Positions 32,571 through 42,010 of a stretch of DNA of 64,000 nt are shown here, in pieces. Below the pieces are notes generated by a model. That model ran no database searches. It was not told the origin of the DNA and saw only the letters and a program-made list of their open reading frames with translations. Within the stretch, counting starts at the first letter, position 1, and each line of letters begins with the position of its first letter. Source of the stretch: Dyella nitratireducens (lineage in GTDB: Bacteria > Pseudomonadota > Gammaproteobacteria > Xanthomonadales > Rhodanobacteraceae); assembly GCF_014642835.1 (NCBI RefSeq), contig NZ_BMJA01000002.1, positions 711,785 to 775,784 on the forward strand, in the 5' to 3' direction. Position numbers and translations under genes: made by a program.

Positions 32571-34355
32571 TCAGCCCTTCGTAATGACACTCACGGACAC
32601 GAAGGTGTATCCCATCGCCTGCAGGCCTTGCACGATCTGCTTGAGGTAGCTGATGTCCAGGGTCGGATCGATAAAGAAGCTTTGCACGGCATCCTGGATC
32701 ACCGTGTTGCAGTTGGCGCTATACAGGATGTCGGCCGGAAAACGTGGCGGATTGTTGTTGTATTCCACCAGTTCGACGTCGCCCAATTGTTCGGGCATCA
32801 CCACGGAACCGAACACGTTGCGTACCAGGTACGGATAAAACTGGCCGTAGATGCGGGTGTAATCCGGTGTCCCTGTTCCGCAAGCGCCATTCGGGCACCA
32901 GCCGATGGCATACAAGTCGCGTTGAGACATCGCATGGAAGTTGGATTGGAATACCTGGTAGTCGACCGCCGAGGCGGCATAGTGCGGCGGTACGAAGACC
33001 GTGGGCAGGATCAAACCCGCCTTGGCGAATTCCTGGAAGCCGGCGGTGACGCGTGCCTGCGTCCATGATGCGGAATCGACCGGCACGGGGGCGTCAAAAA
33101 TCACGTAGTTGGACGAGTCGATATGTGCCGTATAGAACTCGAAATCGTCACCACTGACACCGGTGTAGGGATTGTCGATATTGGAATATTGATGCGTGTA
33201 ACCATGCATCATCATGACGCCGCCCCTGGCTTCCATGTATTTCAGTGCACTGACCAGGGCCGTGGCCTGATACAGATGGATCGATACCGGCACGCCATTG
33301 TTGTAGTAGCCGTTCGGATCCACGTAATACGGAATCAACGCGACGCTGAAAGGCACGTTCTTGCTGTACAGGTAGTCGGCGATCGCACGCAACTGGGCAG
33401 GGCTGTCTTCCGCATCCACGTCCTCAATGCGCACCAGCGCACGTTTGCGTGACAGCATGTTCGGGTTGGATACCTTGCCGATCAGGTCGATGGCCGCCAG
33501 GTAACGATCGTTCGGGCCGGTATAGCTGAAAGGAATCTCGCCGATATAGGTGAGATTGGCACCCTTGGTCGCCCAGTTGACGGTGCCGCCAGTGTCGTTG
33601 GTGGCGACAGCCAATACCTGCGCCTTGGTGGAATCGTTGATGGTTGTCTGCAGCAGGCCGGAAGGCACGGCCAGCGCATTGCGTTGCAGCGCGATGTTCT
33701 TGTAGGTCACCGTCAAGGTGTTGGAGAAGTCGAAGTACATCGGTGTGAAGCCGTATTGCCCGGCGAAATTCGTAGCGCGCGCAGACAGCTGCCAGATGTT
33801 GTCGTTCATCCACAACACCGGCTTGGTGGTCGCCAGTACGTCGTCCAACAGCGCGGTGGGCAAGGGCTCGCCATAGGTCGAGCCGATGTAGATCAATCCC
33901 GTGTAGCTATTGAGTTCGCCCGCAACGTAGTTCACGGCGGGCTGCAACGTGTATTTGCTGCCGTGCGTGACAAGGTTGCCGGCCATGACGCCATAGGCTT
34001 CGCCCAGCCAACCCCATTGCCCGGTGATGTCATACAGCACGAGCGTGTTCTGGTTTGGATTTGCACCCGGCGCGGCAGCGTAAGCATTCGCAGCGGCCGT
34101 CACCGCGGCCTTGATCGTGTGCGTGATGGTGCTCGATATGTTCGACACCTGCTTGGCCGATATCTGCACTTTCGGCAGTGCTGCGTGAGGTGGCGGCGGT
34201 GGCGCAGGCAAGGCCGCGCGATCAAGGCTCGGCATCATGCTGCCTTGGGCTGCATGCGCAACGGACATCGGGCCGGATGCCGCGAGTAGCGCCACTGCAA
34301 CGCCGAGGAGGAAAGATTGAAAACGAGATGGCCCGCAGAGTGATGGTCTGAGCAT
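32571..34355 (-). CDS. secreted DUF2334 protein (polysaccharide deacetylase-like fold)
   Basis: A 594-aa exported protein. ATG at 34355, preceded by GAGGGAAA, gives a proper signal peptide (SFLLGVAVALLAASG, cleavage near AHAAQ); the frame is open further up but without signal logic. A Pro-rich linker follows, then a ThuA/GATase-like region (about 60-290, LVLYDITGQWGWLGEAYG). The DUF2334 domain comes from about 300 on (RIEDVDAEDSPAQLRAIADY), with HGYTHQ near 380 as the candidate metal-binding motif of the NodB-like fold. It is divergent from the wecB-nfr operon by 409 bases. A role in de-acetylating or otherwise editing the exported polymer is plausible, not proven. Confidence 0.75.
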   Translation of the reverse strand: MLRPSLCGPSRFQSFLLGVAVALLAASGPMSVAHAAQGSMMPSLDRAALPAPPPPPHAALPKVQISAKQVSNISSTITHTIKAAVTAAANAYAAAPGANPNQNTLVLYDITGQWGWLGEAYGVMAGNLVTHGSKYTLQPAVNYVAGELNSYTGLIYIGSTYGEPLPTALLDDVLATTKPVLWMNDNIWQLSARATNFAGQYGFTPMYFDFSNTLTVTYKNIALQRNALAVPSGLLQTTINDSTKAQVLAVATNDTGGTVNWATKGANLTYIGEIPFSYTGPNDRYLAAIDLIGKVSNPNMLSRKRALVRIEDVDAEDSPAQLRAIADYLYSKNVPFSVALIPYYVDPNGYYNNGVPVSIHLYQATALVSALKYMEARGGVMMMHGYTHQYSNIDNPYTGVSGDDFEFYTAHIDSSNYVIFDAPVPVDSASWTQARVTAGFQEFAKAGLILPTVFVPPHYAASAVDYQVFQSNFHAMSQRDLYAIGWCPNGACGTGTPDYTRIYGQFYPYLVRNVFGSVVMPEQLGDVELVEYNNNPPRFPADILYSANCNTVIQDAVQSFFIDPTLDISYLKQIVQGLQAMGYTFVSVSVITKG

Positions 34356-34764
34356 GGGATTTCCCTCGCGCAAAGACGAAGACAACGCGCAACAGCCGCT
34401 ATGCCGCCCTGCGCGCATGGCTGTGAATGCGATTCAATCCCGAAAGCCCAGGCCCCTGTCCCGTGTAAGGAACGCCTCGCCGTGGAAGAGATTACGTCGA
34501 AGCGCTCGATTTGTCGACTAGCAAATTATTTGTATCGAGTCAATATGCCTATAACAATAAAATAATGAAAATAATGTGTTTACTTAACTCGTAGTTGGCA
34601 ATATGGCGCACAGCGCAGCTTTTTGCGCCGAACTGCCAGCGCATTCACCGATTCCGTCCACTCGGAACATGCGCGGTCCGCTGCTCGCGACTGGGCATTA
34701 GGGGGCGAGGACAGGATGTTCGGGAAGCAGGGTGGTGTCGCCATCCTGCACGTGAGGGGGATGT
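34356..34764. promoter_or_regulatory. AT-rich divergent control region
   Basis: No gene is present. The interval 34515-34600 is strikingly AT-rich (runs such as AACAATAAAATAATGAAAAT) compared with the GC-rich surroundings, and separates the DUF2334 gene from wecB. It probably holds both promoters and could bind a nucleoid protein or a regulator of exopolysaccharide genes. I could not fix a -35/-10 pair with confidence. Confidence 0.5.
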
Positions 34765-35877
34765 ATGCAGGACATCCTGATCGTTTCCGGCACGCGGCCG
34801 GAGATCATCAAGCTGGCGCCGTTGTATCACTGCCTGCATGCAAGTGGTTGGGCGCGACCGCACTGGCTGCACACCGGGCAACATGGCGAGATGGCGCAGC
34901 AGATGCTCGCCTGTTTCGACATCATTCCCGACATGGCGCTTGAGCGCGGCGGCGATGGCTTGTGCGAATTCAGCACCTGTTGCCGCCAACTGCTCGACAA
35001 CGTGATGGCAGATGGTGCGTGGTCGCTGGTGCTGGTGCAGGGCGACACCGAAAGCACCTTCCTCGGTGCGCTGTGCGCCTACTATCGCCACATTCCTGTT
35101 GCGCACGTCGAGGCGGGTTTGCGCACTTACGATCTGGGCCGGCCCTTTCCCGAAGAGGGATTGCGCCAGATGGTCAGCCGCATCGCCAGCTTCCACTTTG
35201 CGCCGACCGAGCGCGCGGCGCTTGCGTTGCGTCGAGAAGCCATTTCTGAGGAACGCATCAGCGTCACCGGTAATACCGTGATCGATGCGCAGCACTGGGT
35301 GGTGCAGCGCCATCGTTTGCAGCGTCGCATGGAAGGGCGCGGCCATCTGCTGGTGACGGCGCACCGCCGCGAAAACTGGGGCAGCGATCTGCGCGAAATC
35401 TGCTATGCGATCGCTGATGTGGCGAACCATCATACCGAGCTGCAGGTGTTGTTTCCTGTGCATCTCAACCCGGTCGTGAGCAAGCCCGTGCACGCGATCC
35501 TTGGCGGTTTGTCCAACGTGCGCTTGAGTCCGCCGCTGGATTACCTGCAGATGCAGCAGGCGCTGCTCGATGCCTGGCTGGTGCTGACCGATTCGGGCGG
35601 TTTGCAGGAAGAAGCCCCCACCTTTGGCGTGCCATTGCTGGTGCTGCGCACGGAAACCGAACGGCCGGAAGCGATCGAGGCCGGTTGCGCGCGGCTTGCC
35701 GGCACGCGGCGGGCATCCATCGTCAATCAGATCGAGGCGTTATGGTCGGATGCGGCTGCCTACGGTGCCATGGCACATGCGGGCAATCCATTCGGCAACG
35801 GCACGGCCAGCGTGCGCGTCGTCGGTCGGCTCAAGAGAGCACTTGCCAGCGACGAGCGCAGGCGCGAAGCGAGCTGA
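34765..35877 (+). CDS. wecB: UDP-N-acetylglucosamine 2-epimerase (non-hydrolysing)
   Basis: Converts UDP-GlcNAc to UDP-ManNAc in the cytoplasm. The 370-aa length and motifs fit: SGTRPEIIKLAPL at 7-19, HTGQHGEM near 36, QGDTEST near 92, HVEAGLRTYDLGRPFPEEGL near 114, TAHRRENWG near 195 and TDSGGLQEEAPTFGVP near 273. The family usually has PWPEEANR; here FPEEGLR, so it is a divergent branch. AGGGGG precedes the start by four bases. It heads the operon with nfrB 16 bases downstream. In E. coli, wecB is needed for the NfrA/NfrB-dependent N4-glycan although it sits elsewhere, so its place here strongly links it to the same polymer. Confidence 0.9.
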   Translation: MQDILIVSGTRPEIIKLAPLYHCLHASGWARPHWLHTGQHGEMAQQMLACFDIIPDMALERGGDGLCEFSTCCRQLLDNVMADGAWSLVLVQGDTESTFLGALCAYYRHIPVAHVEAGLRTYDLGRPFPEEGLRQMVSRIASFHFAPTERAALALRREAISEERISVTGNTVIDAQHWVVQRHRLQRRMEGRGHLLVTAHRRENWGSDLREICYAIADVANHHTELQVLFPVHLNPVVSKPVHAILGGLSNVRLSPPLDYLQMQQALLDAWLVLTDSGGLQEEAPTFGVPLLVLRTETERPEAIEAGCARLAGTRRASIVNQIEALWSDAAAYGAMAHAGNPFGNGTASVRVVGRLKRALASDERRREAS

Positions 35878-35893
35878 GCCAGCGAGGTGCCCC

Positions 35894-38119
35894 ATGTGGT
35901 GGCTCGACGCATTCTCGACCTATCTCTACGCGCTGGGCGCGGTGGTCATCGTCATTGCCTTGCTGATTTTGATCAGCGGCCTGGATGATTTTTTCATCGA
36001 CGTCGTCTACTGGACGCGGCGCCTGTGGCGGTCGTTGTTCGTCTACAACACGTGCGAGCACATGCTGTACCACCAGTTGTACCGCCCGGCGGAAAAACCG
36101 CTGGCGATCATGGTGCCGGCATGGCAGGAAACCGGTGTGATCGGCCCTATGGCCGAGCTGGTGGCCACCACCCTGGATTACGAGAACTACCACATTTTCG
36201 TAGGCACGTATCCGAACGACCCGGATACGCAACGCGACGTGGACGAAGTGTGTGTGCGCTTTCCCAACGTGCACAAGGTGGTGTGTGCACGGCCCGGACC
36301 GACCAGCAAGGCCGACTGCCTCAACAACGTGCTCGATGCGATCTTGCAATTCGAACAGCGTGCGCGCATGACCTTCGAGGGATTCATCCTGCACGATTCT
36401 GAAGACGTGGTGTGCGAACACGAGCTGCGCCTGTTCAATTATCTGGTGCATCGCAAGGACCTGATCCAGATTCCGGTATATCCCTTCGAACGGCAGTGGA
36501 ACAATTTCACCAGTCTGCATTACCTCGATGAATTCGCCGAGCTGCATGGCAAGGATGTGCCGGTACGCGAAGCGCTGGCGGGCCAAGTGCCCAGTGCGGG
36601 CGTAGGTACCTGCTTCAGCCGGCGCGCCGTGCTTGCCTTGATCGAGGAAGGCAACGGCATTGCGTTCGATGTGCAGAGCCTCACCGAGGATTACGATATC
36701 GGCTTGCGCTTGAAAGCACGCGGCATGGAAGAGATCTTCGTGCGCTTTCCGGTGCTGCGCTACCAGCGGCATCCCAAGCAGCCCGACCGGCTAGGCCAGA
36801 GCCGGCACGAGGCCAACGTGGTCTGCGTGCGTGAATATTTCCCGGACCGCCTGACGACGGCGGTGCGGCAGAAATCGCGCTGGATTATCGGCATCGTCTA
36901 TCAGGGTTATCGCACCCATGGCTGGAAGCGCAGCCTGGTGCTCAACTATTTCCTGTGGCGCGACCGTAAGGGTGCCATCAGCAACTTCGTCAGTTTTGCC
37001 GCCATGCTGATCATGCTGCAGCTTGCCGCCGTCGGCCTGCTGCAGCTGGTGTGGCCAAGTGCGCCGCGCTTCGTGTCGATCTTCGAAGGGCAGGGCTGGT
37101 TCGACGGGGTGCTTGTCGCGAACGTCGCGTTGATGGGTAACCGCATGCTGCAGCGGATCATCTTCGTATCCGGCTATTACGGCGTGAAACAGGGGCTGCT
37201 TTCGATCCCGCGGTTGCTATGGGGCAACTTGATCAATTTCATGGCGAACTGGCGTGCGATTCGCCAGATCATCCGCTGCGGCGATCCGCGCCGGGTGGCA
37301 TGGGACAAGACGACGCACGATTTTCCCAGCATCGGCGGGGAGAACCACGCCAAGCGATCGCTGGACGAAGTGTTGGTCGACAACGGCGTGATCTCCGCGG
37401 CGGACTTGCACGATGCACAACTGCATCGCATCGATGGCCTGCAACTGGGCAGCTCGATGATTCACGAAGGCCGCATCACGGCCGAGCAACTCGCGGCTCC
37501 CATCGCCGAACAGATCGGCGTGTCTTGCGAATCGGTAGACCCCGCCAGCCTGCCACGCGAATTGCTGATGGCCGTGCCCCGGCACGTCGCGCTGCATTAC
37601 GCCGTGCTGCCGCTACGCGTCGAGAGCGGCACGCTGGTGCTTGCGAGCGAGTCGTACATCGATCCGGTGTCGCTCGCCGCCATCGCACGCCAGCTCGGGC
37701 GGCGCGTACGTTATGTGATCGCGTACAAGGGCCAGGTGACGGTTGGTCTGCGTCGCTGGTACGCGCATGCAGAGAAGGGCGATCGCGATCCTCATCATCT
37801 GCTTGAAATGGCCGCCGACCGTGGGTTGATCGCGCGCGAACGTGTGTCTCAGTTGTGGAACGGGTACATGTCGCGCCAGGTGATGCTGGGCGAGATTCTG
37901 GTTGCGCAAGGCCATTTGGATGAGGTTGCGTTCCGGGCTTTGCTGCTCAATCACGCGCGCAGCGAGCAACGGCTTGGCGAATTCCTGATCGAGCAGGGCG
38001 TGATCAGCAAGGAAACCTTGCATCGCCTGCTGCGCTTGCAAGCGTCGTTGCAGCCCAGCGTGACGAGCCTGCTTGAACAGGAATGCGCCAGCTTCCAGCG
38101 GCTGGAGCGTGCCTCATGA
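35894..38119 (+). CDS. nfrB: NfrB-like processive glycosyltransferase with c-di-GMP-binding-type C-terminus
   Basis: A 741-aa inner-membrane protein (E. coli NfrB is 745). The ATG follows GAGGTG. N-terminal membrane helix (about 11-33), then a GT2 catalytic domain: HDSEDVV, LTEDYDIGLRL and RQKSRWIIGI, equivalent to the DXD, TED and QxxRW motifs of processive synthases. Two or three more helices lie near 365-450. From about 486 there are MshEN-type repeats; the last, RLGEFLIEQGVISKETLHRL near 693, fits the c-di-GMP motif RLGxxLxxxGxIxxxxLxxxL very closely, while the earlier three are less perfect. This implies activation by c-di-GMP, as reported for E. coli NfrB. The stop overlaps the nfrA start (ATGA). 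Confidence 0.9.
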   Translation: MWWLDAFSTYLYALGAVVIVIALLILISGLDDFFIDVVYWTRRLWRSLFVYNTCEHMLYHQLYRPAEKPLAIMVPAWQETGVIGPMAELVATTLDYENYHIFVGTYPNDPDTQRDVDEVCVRFPNVHKVVCARPGPTSKADCLNNVLDAILQFEQRARMTFEGFILHDSEDVVCEHELRLFNYLVHRKDLIQIPVYPFERQWNNFTSLHYLDEFAELHGKDVPVREALAGQVPSAGVGTCFSRRAVLALIEEGNGIAFDVQSLTEDYDIGLRLKARGMEEIFVRFPVLRYQRHPKQPDRLGQSRHEANVVCVREYFPDRLTTAVRQKSRWIIGIVYQGYRTHGWKRSLVLNYFLWRDRKGAISNFVSFAAMLIMLQLAAVGLLQLVWPSAPRFVSIFEGQGWFDGVLVANVALMGNRMLQRIIFVSGYYGVKQGLLSIPRLLWGNLINFMANWRAIRQIIRCGDPRRVAWDKTTHDFPSIGGENHAKRSLDEVLVDNGVISAADLHDAQLHRIDGLQLGSSMIHEGRITAEQLAAPIAEQIGVSCESVDPASLPRELLMAVPRHVALHYAVLPLRVESGTLVLASESYIDPVSLAAIARQLGRRVRYVIAYKGQVTVGLRRWYAHAEKGDRDPHHLLEMAADRGLIARERVSQLWNGYMSRQVMLGEILVAQGHLDEVAFRALLLNHARSEQRLGEFLIEQGVISKETLHRLLRLQASLQPSVTSLLEQECASFQRLERAS

Positions 38120-41019
38120 AACAGACCTTGCCGAGCCGTTGTGCGTTGGCGCTGTTCATCATGGTGCCTGCCTGGCCGCTGTGTGCAGAGAGCCAGGCGT
38201 CGCCCGGTGACGGCAGCCGCTATCAGCACTTTATGGTGTATCCGCACCGGCAAGCGGGTTATGCGGCCATGCGCGTTGGCGACGAGCGCACCGCCATCGC
38301 TGAATTCACGCGTGCGCGCGAGCTTGCGCCGCAGAGTGTGGATACAGCCTTGGACCTGGCTGAAGCGTACCGGCACTTCGGCCATGCCGCGCAAGCGCAA
38401 ACGGTATTGAACGAGCAGATGCGCTACACACCGAACGATTCACGGCTACGCGCGGCGATGACACCGCCCGCCTCGCCGGCCGTGGACTGCAACCGCGACA
38501 ACCGGCCCGTATGCCGCGCCAAGCGCGGCTTCGGCGACCTGCAGACGGGCGATCTCGCTCGCGCACAGGCCGAGCTTGATGCCCCCGACTTCGCCGCCAG
38601 TCCGGAAGGCCGCCGCTTGCGCCATGCCCTGGTGCAGCGGGCGATTTATATAGGCGACGACCAACGTGCCGTCACGCAGCTGGCCGAACTGGATGCACAC
38701 GACAAGCTCAGTAGTGACGAGCGCAATCAATGGTTCATGCTGTTGCTCAAGCTGGGCAAGCTCGATGCTGCGCAACAGCTGCAATCGCGTGGCGGACTGG
38801 ATGCGCCAACGCAGCAGCTGTCCATGGCGCAGGCGATGGGAAGCAGTGGCGATCGCAAGCTGCTCGCGTCGTACATGGCGGTGCATCAGCCCACCTTCGC
38901 CAACGCGAAGGACGAGCGGCAATGGATCAATCTGCTGGCGATGGCAGGGCGCATCCAGCCCGCGCTATTGGATCATTACACGGTGCGCTTTCCCGCCAAT
39001 GCGGCCTGGCAGGCGCGCGCTGCGCTGCCCTTGGCGATGATGCGCGGCGACCTTACGGTGGCTGGCAGCATGCTGTCCCGCCTGCCGGCGGATGGCTTCC
39101 ACGAGGAGCGCTTCAGCCTCGATCTGCAGCAAGGTCGATATGCCGAAGCGCAACAGCAGGCAGAGATGCTGATCGCACAACCGGACGGTTATCGTTTGCT
39201 TGATCCGCTCAGCTATCGCCTGATGGAAGCCGGCGCGCTGCATGGGGCGAAGCAACTGCTGCTCGATGCGTATCCGTTTACCGGCAATACGCATTCGGCG
39301 GCTTTATGGGCTCGCCTGGCAGTGTTGGCCGGCGAGCAACCGGCGCTGTTCTCGGCCGACGATCGCATACGCCTGCGTCGGCCGCTCGATAGTGTGACGC
39401 TGCGTGTTGCACAGTTGCAGATTCTGGGTGCGTTGCGTGATTGCGACGGTATCCACCAGGTGATGGCCGATTTGTCGCCGGACTATCCTGCCGAGCTATG
39501 GCGGCAATTGGGCGACTGCTATGGCAAGGATCGTCCTGGCCTGGCCGAATATGCCTATGCGCAAGCCGGCAAGCGCAAACCCAGCATGGATACGACACGC
39601 GCGCTGGCGTATCAGGCCTATAGCGCGCAGGACTATGAAACGGCTCTGCTGGCCTGGCGTTCCGTACCGGCAGCGCACATGGGGCAGGCTGATCTGATCG
39701 CTGCCGCCACTACTGCGCTCACCATCCACGAAACGGCCGTGGCGAGCGCATGGCTGGATACCTATGCGGCGCAAGGCGGAAAGCAGGACGGGACTTACTG
39801 GTGGCTGCGCGCGCAAGCCGACGAGCCGCACGATCCGGTGCTGGCGAGTACGGATCTGGAAAACGCCGTCGATGTGCAGCCTGATCCGCGCTACTACGCG
39901 CGGCTTGCCGCGTTGCAAGCCCAGGCGGGTGACGCGCAACAGGCGCTGGCTTCATGGCAGCACGCAAGCGCGCTCGCTCCCGATGACGGCGGCTTGGCCG
40001 CATCGCTCGGCTATGCCTACCTGCAAGCCGGAGAGCCGCAGAAAGCTCTGGTGTCATTCGAGCGCGCACATCAAGCGGATCCGGATAATCCGGCATTGAC
40101 CCGCCAACTGCTGTACGTGAACCAGCGGTTGGGCGATTACGCACGGGCGCGGTTCTACGATGAGCAGGCGATCGATCAATTCGGTGCAGTGGACCCTGAC
40201 GGAACCAGCAGCGATACCAAGCAAGACCAGGACGCGCTCTATAGCCTGCGCCGGCTGCACGAAAACCTTGGCCGTACGTGGAGCTTCAACGCCGACATGT
40301 CGTTGGGCGACACCGTATCTTCGGCTGCCAATACCGTGGCGCCCGGTGTTTCCTATCGAAGCTATGCGCAATGGGAGGCTCAATATCATCTCGACCCACA
40401 GCTCACCGGAGGGGACCTCAATACACTTACGGCTTACGCGCGCCTGTTTGCCGGCAGCGGCGTCAGCGGCGCGGTGTGGCCGGTGCACGAAGCGATGCTT
40501 GGTATCGGTGTGCATTGGAAACCGCTGATCTCGCAAAACATCGTGCTGTCGGTGGAGCAGCAGACCCCTGCCGACAACAGCCGCGATACGCACAACGACA
40601 CCTTGTTGCGCGCCAGCGGTTCATGGTCGTTTGGTCCGAAACTTAGCGACGACTGGCACGCGAGCGGGTGGGGGTGGCCTGCGCAGAATTTCTATGTCGA
40701 CATCGCGCACTACCTGCGTGCCAAAGAAAGCGTCGTCACCCTCGATTACCGGTTCGGATTGCATGACAAAATCGCCAGCGGACAAACCATCGAGCCATAT
40801 ATCCATCTGCAATACACCGGCATCGACCGCTCGCAAGGCTTGACCTATCTGCGCGACGGACGTGCTGGCCTCGGCGTGCAGTGGAACGTGTGGTACGGCG
40901 AAACGCATTACGACGCTTATCCGCATCGTTTCAGCGTCGCGGTGGAAGGGCAGCACGCCTTCACCACCTATCTGCGTGATAGAAACGCGGTATTCCTGAT
41001 CGTGAGGACGCAATGGTGA
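38116..41019 (+). CDS. nfrA: NfrA-like outer-membrane exopolysaccharide porin with TPR domain
   Basis: A 967-aa protein (E. coli NfrA is 990). The ATG overlaps the nfrB stop and gives a signal peptide (ALALFIMVPAWPLCAES). The large middle part is helical, with TPR units visible at about 45-105 (GYAAMRVGDERTAIAEFTRA) and near 580-680 (ALASWQHASALAPDDGGLAA, AYLQAGEPQKALVSFERAHQ). The last 270 residues form the NfrA C-terminal beta-barrel, ending in a terminal aromatic residue (VFLIVRTQW), as expected for outer-membrane insertion. In E. coli, NfrA is the phage N4 receptor and is thought to export the NfrB-made glycan, the TPR part acting as periplasmic scaffold. It overlaps the next gene by seven bases. 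Confidence 0.88.
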   Translation: MKQTLPSRCALALFIMVPAWPLCAESQASPGDGSRYQHFMVYPHRQAGYAAMRVGDERTAIAEFTRARELAPQSVDTALDLAEAYRHFGHAAQAQTVLNEQMRYTPNDSRLRAAMTPPASPAVDCNRDNRPVCRAKRGFGDLQTGDLARAQAELDAPDFAASPEGRRLRHALVQRAIYIGDDQRAVTQLAELDAHDKLSSDERNQWFMLLLKLGKLDAAQQLQSRGGLDAPTQQLSMAQAMGSSGDRKLLASYMAVHQPTFANAKDERQWINLLAMAGRIQPALLDHYTVRFPANAAWQARAALPLAMMRGDLTVAGSMLSRLPADGFHEERFSLDLQQGRYAEAQQQAEMLIAQPDGYRLLDPLSYRLMEAGALHGAKQLLLDAYPFTGNTHSAALWARLAVLAGEQPALFSADDRIRLRRPLDSVTLRVAQLQILGALRDCDGIHQVMADLSPDYPAELWRQLGDCYGKDRPGLAEYAYAQAGKRKPSMDTTRALAYQAYSAQDYETALLAWRSVPAAHMGQADLIAAATTALTIHETAVASAWLDTYAAQGGKQDGTYWWLRAQADEPHDPVLASTDLENAVDVQPDPRYYARLAALQAQAGDAQQALASWQHASALAPDDGGLAASLGYAYLQAGEPQKALVSFERAHQADPDNPALTRQLLYVNQRLGDYARARFYDEQAIDQFGAVDPDGTSSDTKQDQDALYSLRRLHENLGRTWSFNADMSLGDTVSSAANTVAPGVSYRSYAQWEAQYHLDPQLTGGDLNTLTAYARLFAGSGVSGAVWPVHEAMLGIGVHWKPLISQNIVLSVEQQTPADNSRDTHNDTLLRASGSWSFGPKLSDDWHASGWGWPAQNFYVDIAHYLRAKESVVTLDYRFGLHDKIASGQTIEPYIHLQYTGIDRSQGLTYLRDGRAGLGVQWNVWYGETHYDAYPHRFSVAVEGQHAFTTYLRDRNAVFLIVRTQW

Positions 41020-41915
41020 TGCGCACATGGCTACGCTTCACGCTGCTGCTGTGGCTGCTCACGCCATGCCTGGCCTGTGCGTCGACGGCCATCATCTATC
41101 AGCCGCAGCTGCGCGATCGTGCCGTCGCCGAGACGCAGTGGCCGCTGCTCTTCACGCAATTGCGCGCGCAAGGTTTCGACACGCTGGTGGTGCAATGGAC
41201 GCAATACGGCGATGCGTTCAGCGATGCCGAAGGCCATGCTTGGTTGCTGCGGCGCGTGCGCGAGGCGCGCAGCGCGGGGTTGAGCATCGTGCTTGGCTTG
41301 AACAGCGATCCCGCTTTCTTCCAGCGGCAGGAGGCGTCGACCGCTGCGCTGGGAGGCTATCTGCACACGCTCTCGCGTCGCAATGACGCTTTGGCGCATG
41401 GGTGGGTGAATGATTTGGGCGTGGAAGCCATTGACGGCTGGTATCTGCCTTTGGAGATCGACGATAGACGCTGGCGCGATCCTGCAGCGCGCAAGGCATT
41501 GCAGGAATATCTGGTTTCCGAACGCCGCCAGCTCGATCGGATTGCAGCGCGACCGGTGTATGTCACCTCCTTTTTCGCCGGCAATATGGCGCCGGAACGC
41601 TACGTGGAACTGCTCGACGACGTGCAGCGCACGGGGGTACGAGCATGGGTGCAGGATGGCGCGGGAACCGGGCATCTCAGCGAGGGCGAGCGCAAGCTGT
41701 ATCTCGATGCAGTCGGTCAATGCACGGCGGCACACGTACACGGCATCGTCTTCGAGATTTTTCACCAGATCGGCGAAGACAAGGCGTTCAGTGCCACGGC
41801 GTTGCCCAATGCCAACGCAAGCACGGCCTTGGCGCAACGTGCACCATGCGGTGGCGACAGTGTGTTCTTTGAGTTGCGTTACCTGCCGGAGATGGCGGGG
41901 GTGATGAAGCGGTAG
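41013..41915 (+). CDS. DUF4434-family periplasmic protein (YbcH-like)
   Basis: A 300-aa exported protein with a signal peptide (RFTLLLWLLTPCLACASTA). The mature part looks like a TIM-barrel: FTQLRAQGFDTLVVQWTQYG, GLSIVLGLNSDPAFFQ, VEAIDGWYLPLEIDD, RPVYVTSFFAGNM. This is the layout of DUF4434, a glycosidase-like fold. In E. coli a gene of this kind (ybcH) follows nfrA-nfrB, so the order supports a shared pathway, perhaps trimming or releasing the polymer. The start overlaps nfrA; GAGG lies six bases upstream. An ATG at 41019 is equally possible. Confidence 0.8.
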   Translation: MVMRTWLRFTLLLWLLTPCLACASTAIIYQPQLRDRAVAETQWPLLFTQLRAQGFDTLVVQWTQYGDAFSDAEGHAWLLRRVREARSAGLSIVLGLNSDPAFFQRQEASTAALGGYLHTLSRRNDALAHGWVNDLGVEAIDGWYLPLEIDDRRWRDPAARKALQEYLVSERRQLDRIAARPVYVTSFFAGNMAPERYVELLDDVQRTGVRAWVQDGAGTGHLSEGERKLYLDAVGQCTAAHVHGIVFEIFHQIGEDKAFSATALPNANASTALAQRAPCGGDSVFFELRYLPEMAGVMKR

Positions 41916-41954
41916 GGCGTGGCGCCCGAAACGCTTGCTTCGTGCAGGAGGCAT

Positions 41955-41989
41955 CGCGGACGAAGGCTCGTGGCGAACCTTCGTCCGCG
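41955..41989. terminator. hairpin between convergent operons
   Basis: CGCGGACGAAGG (41955-41966) pairs perfectly with CCTTCGTCCGCG (41978-41989) over 12 bases with an 11-base loop. It lies between the end of the nfr operon and the convergent glycosidase gene, so it likely ends transcripts or protects 3' ends in both directions. Confidence 0.5.
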
Positions 41990-42010
41990 CATGCTGCGCT
42001 TACCTGCGCA

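Noticed and set aside
35624-35893. 90-codon extension of NfrB
   Set aside because: It overlaps the end of wecB in another frame. The ATG at 35894 gives the expected membrane start and family length.
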